From: Pseudomonas sp. ANT_H12B | Lineage (GTDB): Bacteria > Pseudomonadota > Gammaproteobacteria > Pseudomonadales > Pseudomonadaceae | DNA: 64,000 bases | Assembly (NCBI RefSeq): GCF_008369325.1 | Contig: NZ_VOBI01000015.1 | Location: forward strand, 62,001 to 126,000 | Reading direction: 5' to 3' | Shown: positions 59,389-64,000 of the stretch, piece by piece | Layout of the letters: each line of letters begins with the position of its first letter | How positions within the stretch are numbered: position 1 is the stretch's first letter | The notes under the pieces: generated by a model | Told to the model about the DNA's origin: nothing | Databases searched by the model: none | What the model saw: the letters and a program-made list of their open reading frames with translations, nothing else | Program-made: the position numbers and the translations under genes

Positions 59389-60426
59389 TCAGCGTTTTTC
59401 CTCGGCCTCAATCATCTTCTCGAGGTACATCGCTAATCCGACTTCCTCGGCTCTGAGCCCTTTGCGTAACCTCGGTCGAGGCAATTGCGCCAGTGCTCCG
59501 AGCATAAATCCATCGAGCACAGCAGGGTGGATATAGCACTTTCGGCAGACTGCCGGGGTGTTGCCCAGTTGCCTGGCGACGTTTTTCACCATCTCCACCA
59601 CATGTCGTTTCGCATCTGATTCGGGCTCCCATTGCAGTTCGCGCAAAACCGCCAATGCCAGCGCACTGCCGGCCCAGGTGCGGTAGTCCTTGGCGGTGAA
59701 GTCGGCACCGGTAAGCGTTTGCAGGTAAGTGTTGACGTCGGAAGAGCTGACGGTGTGGCGATCACCGTTTTCATCAAGGTACTGAAACAGGTTCTGCCCG
59801 GGAATCTCCTGGCAGCGTTTGATGATCCGCGCCAGACGCCGGTCTCTCACGGTGATTTGATGTTCGACGCCGCTCTTGCCGCGGAACTGGAAGAGGATCG
59901 CACTGCCGTTGACCTCGACGTGACGGCTGCGCAAGGTGGTCAGGCCGTAGGAACGGTTGTCCCGCGCGTACTGGGTGTTGCCGACACGGATCAGTGTCGC
60001 ATCGAGCAAAGTAATGACCGTGGCCATGACCTTGTCGCGGCTGAAACCCGGTGCGGCCAGCAGCGCTTCCAGTTGTTTGCGCAGTTTCGGCAGGGCCAAT
60101 CCGAAGTCCCGCAGGCGAGAGTATTTATCGGCATCGCGCACTTCGCGCCAACGCGGGTGATAACGATATTGCTTGCGGCCCCGGGCATCACGACCGGTGG
60201 CTTGCAGATGACCGCGTGGGTCTGCGCAGATCCATACATCGGTGTAGGCCGGTGGCACGGCGAGGGCGTTGATACGTTTGATCTCGTCCGGATCGGTAAT
60301 GCGTTGACCTGCCGAATCGAAGTAGCAGAACTTGCCGCGCAGTTTCCTGCGGGTGATTCCGGGCTGAGTGTCATCGACGTAATGCAAGTCGGGCGGCAGC
60401 ACATCGGGTAGCGCGGTATCGGGCAT
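59389..60426 (-). CDS. DNA topoisomerase IB (poxvirus type)
   Basis: Relaxes supercoils by transient 3'-phosphotyrosine linkage. ATG 60426 (MPDTALP) follows AAGGA. The 345-residue protein has the N-terminal domain (GKFCYFDSAGQ), then the catalytic domain with RVGNTQYARDN, KSGVEH and KDYRTWAGS. The active-site Tyr lies in CRKCYIHP near the C-terminus. Such enzymes are scattered among bacteria. It is unrelated to its neighbours. Confidence 0.93.
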   Translation of the reverse strand: MPDTALPDVLPPDLHYVDDTQPGITRRKLRGKFCYFDSAGQRITDPDEIKRINALAVPPAYTDVWICADPRGHLQATGRDARGRKQYRYHPRWREVRDADKYSRLRDFGLALPKLRKQLEALLAAPGFSRDKVMATVITLLDATLIRVGNTQYARDNRSYGLTTLRSRHVEVNGSAILFQFRGKSGVEHQITVRDRRLARIIKRCQEIPGQNLFQYLDENGDRHTVSSSDVNTYLQTLTGADFTAKDYRTWAGSALALAVLRELQWEPESDAKRHVVEMVKNVARQLGNTPAVCRKCYIHPAVLDGFMLGALAQLPRPRLRKGLRAEEVGLAMYLEKMIEAEEKR

Positions 60427-60500
60427 GGCGGTAGTCCTTGGCAACGAATCAGGGCCGTTACAGCCATTGACCGCACGCCATTGCAGTCGTGCCAGCGGGT

Positions 60501-61580
60501 TTACGCCAGCACCGCCACAGCCTTGATCTGTGCCCAGAGTTGCTGACCGGGGTGCACGCCCAACTGATCCCGGGAATAGCGGGTGATCCGTGCCAGCAGC
60601 GGTGTGCCGGCAGCGTCCAGGCGGATCAGCACGTGGGCGGCGTTGTCCGCGCCCATTTCGCTGATTACTGTGACCGGCAGGCGATTGAGGATGCTGCTTT
60701 GCTCGACACTTTGCAGGCTCAGGCTGACATCCCGCGCCTGGACTTTGCAGCGAAGCGCCTGCCCCGTCTCCATCGGCGTGTGAGCCACGCGAATATTCAG
60801 GGTGGTGCCGGGTAGTCGTAAGGTCAGCAACTGATAGTCAGCGTCATAAGCGCTGACGTGACCCTCGATCACCACGCCGGCGTCATCACCCAGCGCCAAG
60901 GGCAGGTCGAGACGGGCGAGGGTTTCGCCGATGGGGCCGCTGGCCAGCGCTTTGCCGTTGCTGAGCAGGACGATGTGGTCAGCCAGCCGCGCTACTTCGT
61001 CCTGGGAATGGCTGACATACAGCACCGGGATGTCCAGTTCATCGTGCAGCCGTTGCAAGTAGGGCAGGATTTCGCTTTTGCGTTGGGTGTCCAGCGCCGC
61101 CAGCGGTTCGTCCATCAACAACAGTTTCGGGCTGGTAAGCAGAGCGCGGGCGATGCCGATGCGCTGGCGTTCACCGCCTGAAAGGTTTTGCGGATGACGG
61201 TCCAGCAAATGGCCGATCCCGAGCAGTTCGGTGGCGTGCGCCATATCGACCCGGCGCTGTGGGCGAGGAATGCGCTTGAGGCCGAATTCCAGATTGGCCA
61301 GCACCGACAGATGAGGAAACAGGCTGGCTTCCTGGAAGACGTAACCTAACGCGCGCTTGTGCGGCGGCACGAAAATCTTCCGGTCACTGTCCTGCCAGAC
61401 CTCATCGTTGACCTGAATAAAACCCTGTTCGGCCTGTTCCAGCCCCGCTATGCAGCGCAGGCAGGTGGTCTTGCCGGAGCCGGAATGACCGTAAAGTGCC
61501 GTCACTCCGCGACCGGGTAATTGCAGATCCACGTCCAGAGCGAAGCCCGAATAATTAAGTTTCAGACGCGTATGAATCAT
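60501..61580 (-). CDS. modC: ModC, molybdate ABC transporter ATPase
   Basis: A 359-residue ATPase with Walker A GHSGSGKT, signature LSGGERQR, and Walker B LLLMDEP followed by ALD. A C-terminal Mop/TOBE-type domain (about 290-359) could bind molybdate. It lies 3 bp after modB. Molybdate supply links it functionally to NarGHI. Confidence 0.96.
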   Translation of the reverse strand: MIHTRLKLNYSGFALDVDLQLPGRGVTALYGHSGSGKTTCLRCIAGLEQAEQGFIQVNDEVWQDSDRKIFVPPHKRALGYVFQEASLFPHLSVLANLEFGLKRIPRPQRRVDMAHATELLGIGHLLDRHPQNLSGGERQRIGIARALLTSPKLLLMDEPLAALDTQRKSEILPYLQRLHDELDIPVLYVSHSQDEVARLADHIVLLSNGKALASGPIGETLARLDLPLALGDDAGVVIEGHVSAYDADYQLLTLRLPGTTLNIRVAHTPMETGQALRCKVQARDVSLSLQSVEQSSILNRLPVTVISEMGADNAAHVLIRLDAAGTPLLARITRYSRDQLGVHPGQQLWAQIKAVAVLA

Positions 61581-61583
61581 CGA

Positions 61584-62264
61584 TCAGCTCCAGCCCGCTT
61601 TGGTTTTACGGCTGGAGTAGAGCGCCAGCAACACGGCAAAGGAAAACACTAGCATCGCCCCGGCCAGCCAATGGGCCTGGGCGTATTCCATGGCTTCGAC
61701 GTGATCGTAAATTTGTACCGAGACCACGCGGGTCTTGTCTGGAATGTTGCCACCGATCATCAGTACCACGCCGAACTCGCCGACCGTGTGGGCGAAACCG
61801 AGAATAGCAGCCGTGATAAAACCCGGTCGAGCCAGCGGCAGGATCACGCTGAAAAAGGTGTCCCAAGGGTTGGCACGCAAGGTGGCGGCCACTTCCAGAG
61901 GGCGAGTGCCAATGGCGGAAAATGCGTTTTGCAGCGGTTGGACAACGAATGGCATCGAGTAGATCACCGAACCGATTACCAGCCCTGCAAAACTGAACGT
62001 CAGGGTGCCGAGCCCCAGTGACTGGGTGAAGTGACCGACAAACCCGTTAGGGCCGAGTGCCAGCAACAGATAAAAACCAATCACCGTGGGTGGCAGCACC
62101 AGGGGCAGGGCGACGATCGCCCCGACCGGGCCGCGCAACCAGGACTGGGTGCGCGAGAGCCATAACGCAATCGGAGTACCGATGATAAGCAAGATGACCG
62201 TCGTCAGAGACGCCAGTTTCAGGGTCAGCCAGATGGCGGAAAAGTCTGCACTCGTTAGCGTCAT
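61584..62264 (-). CDS. modB: ModB, molybdate ABC transporter permease
   Basis: A 226-residue permease with about six helices. The ABC-binding EAA loop near residue 135 reads EVAATLRANPWDTFF. The ATG abuts the modA stop. It forms the channel of ModABC. Confidence 0.96.
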   Translation of the reverse strand: MTLTSADFSAIWLTLKLASLTTVILLIIGTPIALWLSRTQSWLRGPVGAIVALPLVLPPTVIGFYLLLALGPNGFVGHFTQSLGLGTLTFSFAGLVIGSVIYSMPFVVQPLQNAFSAIGTRPLEVAATLRANPWDTFFSVILPLARPGFITAAILGFAHTVGEFGVVLMIGGNIPDKTRVVSVQIYDHVEAMEYAQAHWLAGAMLVFSFAVLLALYSSRKTKAGWS

Positions 62265-63032
62265 TTAGAGTTGATAACCGTAGGACTTGATGACAGCAGC
62301 AGCTTTCGGACCCTTGAGGTATTCAACCAGCGCCTTGGCGGCCGGGTTGTCCTTGCCTTTATTGAGGATCACCGCGTCTTGTTTGATGGGTTCGTGCATG
62401 TCGGCTGGAACAATCCAGGCCGAGCCGCTGGTGACTTTGCCGTCTTTATAGATCTGCGACAAGGCCACAAAGCCGAGTTCGGCGTTGCCGGTGGACACAA
62501 ATTGATAGGCCTGGGTGATGTTCTGGCCTTCCACGATTTTGCCTTTGACCTTGTCGGTCAGGCCGAGCTTGGCCAGTACTTGAGTCGCGGCGAGACCATA
62601 AGGCGCAGCTTTGGGATTGGCAATGGACAGATGCTGATACTGGTTGTCGCTCAGCACCTTGCCCTTGGCATCGACGTAACCGTCCTTGGCCGACCACAGC
62701 GCCAGGGTGCCGATGGCGTAGGTGAAGCGCGAACCCTTGACCGAGTCGCCTTCGGTTTCGAGCTTTTGCGGCGTGGTGTCGTCCGCCGAGAGGAACACTT
62801 CGAACGGCGCACCATTTTTGATCTGGGTGTAGAACTGGCCGGTTGCACCAAAGGAAGTGACCAGTTTGTGCCCGGTGTCTTTTTCGAAATCGGCAGCGAT
62901 GGCCTGAATCGGCGCGGAGAAGTTGGCCGCGACGGCGACCTGGACTTCCTCTGCCTGGGCAGACCCAATGATGAACACCGCAAGCAGGCTCGCAAGGCCG
63001 GTTGGGGCAAAACGTGAGGCACGAACAGTCAT
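62265..63032 (-). CDS. modA: ModA, periplasmic molybdate-binding protein
   Basis: ATG 63032 (MTVRASRF) is chosen, with GGAG upstream; a 34-codon extension would read through the operator. The 255-residue precursor has a signal ending near GSAQA. ModA landmarks follow: VAVAANFSAPIQ, SFGATGQFYTQI and NPKAAPYG. It captures molybdate for ModBC. Confidence 0.96.
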   Translation of the reverse strand: MTVRASRFAPTGLASLLAVFIIGSAQAEEVQVAVAANFSAPIQAIAADFEKDTGHKLVTSFGATGQFYTQIKNGAPFEVFLSADDTTPQKLETEGDSVKGSRFTYAIGTLALWSAKDGYVDAKGKVLSDNQYQHLSIANPKAAPYGLAATQVLAKLGLTDKVKGKIVEGQNITQAYQFVSTGNAELGFVALSQIYKDGKVTSGSAWIVPADMHEPIKQDAVILNKGKDNPAAKALVEYLKGPKAAAVIKSYGYQL

Positions 63033-63073
63033 GGAACGGCTCCGTGGTAGGCAAGTACAGCGAGGGGTTAAAA

Positions 63074-63097
63074 CGCTATATAGCGGAATATATAGCG
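63074..63097 (-). promoter_or_regulatory. ModE-type operator of modABC
   Basis: CGCTATATA and TATATAGCG form a perfect 9-bp inverted repeat with a 6-base spacer, the form of ModE boxes. It lies about 40-65 bases before modA. ModE itself is not in the window. Confidence 0.85.
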
Positions 63098-63152
63098 AAA
63101 TGCCTGCAAACGGAACGAGCTGGATGATGGGCAATGTTGAGAGCGCAACTTT

Positions 63153-63186
63153 GTAGCCGCTGGCGTAGCCTGCGCCAGCCGCTACA
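63153..63186. terminator. Inverted repeat between modA and the last gene
   Basis: GTAGCCGCTGGCG pairs with CGCCAGCCGCTAC with a single-base bulge. The sequence resembles one arm of the REP family at 13311. It lies just after the stop of the leftward nitronate monooxygenase-like gene and may end its transcript. Confidence 0.6.
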
Positions 63187-63198
63187 ACGGATAGTGCG

Positions 63199-64000
63199 TT
63201 ACCGGCGAACCAACTTGGCCAATCCTTCCTCCGCCAGACGCCGGGTCAGCTCTGCCGTGGTCATTTCAACGCCCAACGTGAACGCCTGCCCGGCCCAGAG
63301 GTTGCTGAAATCCGCTTCCCCCTTGGCCCGTAATGGCATCAACGCACCACCCGCCAGCGGAAACGACGGTGCTTTGTCGCTCATCGGCCCGAGTTCACGC
63401 ATCACCCGATTGAGAATCCCGCGCGCCGGGCGCCCTGTGAAAATGTTGGTGATGGCTGTCTCGCTTTCCTTGGCCGTGCGCAATGCCTTGTGATGTGAAG
63501 CGCTGACCTTGGCCTCTGGCGTGAATAAATAGGCCGTGCCCACTTGTACCGCCGAAGCACCCAACATAAATGCCGCTGCGACGCCTCGCGCATCGGCTAT
63601 ACCGCCAGCCGCAATCACCGGCACTTTCACGGCATCCACGATCTGTGGCACCAGCGCGAAGATGCCCACCTGGCTGCTGAGGTCGTCGCTGAGAAACATC
63701 CCGCGATGGCCGCCAGCTTCGTATCCCATGGCGATGATAGCGTCACAGCCATGCTGCTCCAGCCAGATGGCTTCTTCGACTGTAGTTGCCGAAGACAGGA
63801 CTTTTGCCCCGCTCGCTTTGACGCGATCCATCAGGGACTTTTCCGGCAGGCCGAAGTGAAAACTCACGACTTCGGGGCGTAATTCTTCGATCACTTTGCA
63901 GGTAGCGTCATCAAACGGTGCGCGATTGGATACCGGTGTCGGTGCGTCGAAGTCGACGCCCAGTTCCCGGTAGTAGGGCTCCAGCAGATTCTTCCATTCC
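63199..64000 (-). CDS. Nitronate monooxygenase-like flavoprotein (3' part, runs off the window)
   Basis: The frame is open to the right edge, so the N-terminal part is missing; 266 residues are visible. It is a TIM-barrel FMN protein with VSFHFGLP, the conserved GYEAGGHRG, and VIAAGGIADARG plus GASAVQVGTAYL for phosphate binding. Family members oxidise alkyl nitronates. Several related enoyl reductases share the fold, so the substrate is not certain. Confidence 0.85.
   Translation of the reverse strand, partial: EWKNLLEPYYRELGVDFDAPTPVSNRAPFDDATCKVIEELRPEVVSFHFGLPEKSLMDRVKASGAKVLSSATTVEEAIWLEQHGCDAIIAMGYEAGGHRGMFLSDDLSSQVGIFALVPQIVDAVKVPVIAAGGIADARGVAAAFMLGASAVQVGTAYLFTPEAKVSASHHKALRTAKESETAITNIFTGRPARGILNRVMRELGPMSDKAPSFPLAGGALMPLRAKGEADFSNLWAGQAFTLGVEMTTAELTRRLAEEGLAKLVRR

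Overview
The window reads as chromosome of a soil or rhizosphere Pseudomonas of the fluorescens group. The basis is high-GC coding sequence, REP/BIME repeats of fluorescent pseudomonads, and nir, nor, nar and ftr gene orders known from that genus. The species cannot be fixed from the sequence. About three quarters of the window is one continuous block for anaerobic respiration of nitrate. A mixed region with two tRNA genes and a molybdate importer follows.

Layout. Bases 1-943 hold the end of the nos operon (nosY fragment, nosL). An unusual short-chain dehydrogenase and a 0.6-kb repeat island follow. The leftward nirSMCFDLGHJEN operon (2.4-11.5 kb) makes cytochrome cd1 nitrite reductase and its heme d1. 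It diverges from the rightward nirQOP and norCBD genes (11.7-17.4 kb) for NO reduction. Next come a zinc-ribbon protein, the NO-responsive regulator dnr and a 29-codon membrane peptide gene, all leftward. Bases 18.6-23.0 kb form a NO-stress module: nnrS, a small membrane gene, ytfE/dnrN and the sigma-54 activator norR. Then come a second-type pdxH, moaB-moeA (molybdenum cofactor) and ubiUVT (oxygen-independent ubiquinone synthesis). After a second repeat island lie a DGC-domain gene, a second Dnr-type regulator, narL-narX, and the rightward narK1K2GHJI-ppiC-moaA operon (33.0-44.4 kb). A class III ribonucleotide reductase operon (44.7-47.6 kb) closes the anaerobic block. Its glycyl-radical segment is encoded by a separate 55-codon gene.

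The remainder holds a chemoreceptor, a Fur-box-preceded ftrABCD iron importer, a DUF3079 gene, tRNA-Cys and tRNA-Leu, a frameshifted small gene, an NmrA/TetR divergent pair, several small hypothetical genes, an ABC-F ATPase, a type IB topoisomerase, modABC with a ModE-type operator, and the end of a nitronate monooxygenase-like gene.

How it works together. Nitrate is imported by NarK1/K2 and reduced by NarGHI. The nitrite is reduced by NirS, the NO by NorCB, and the N2O by NosZ (outside the window). Molybdenum cofactor genes and modABC supply NarG, and ubiUVT supplies quinone without oxygen. Nine Anr/Dnr-type boxes (TTGAT-N4-ATCAA variants) precede the transcription units. NarL-type heptamers lie near narK1, narX and dnrE. 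Two triplets of GGT-N7-ACC sites with matching sigma-54 promoters define a local NorR regulon. All functional statements come from reading the sequence and from family knowledge; no database search was run.
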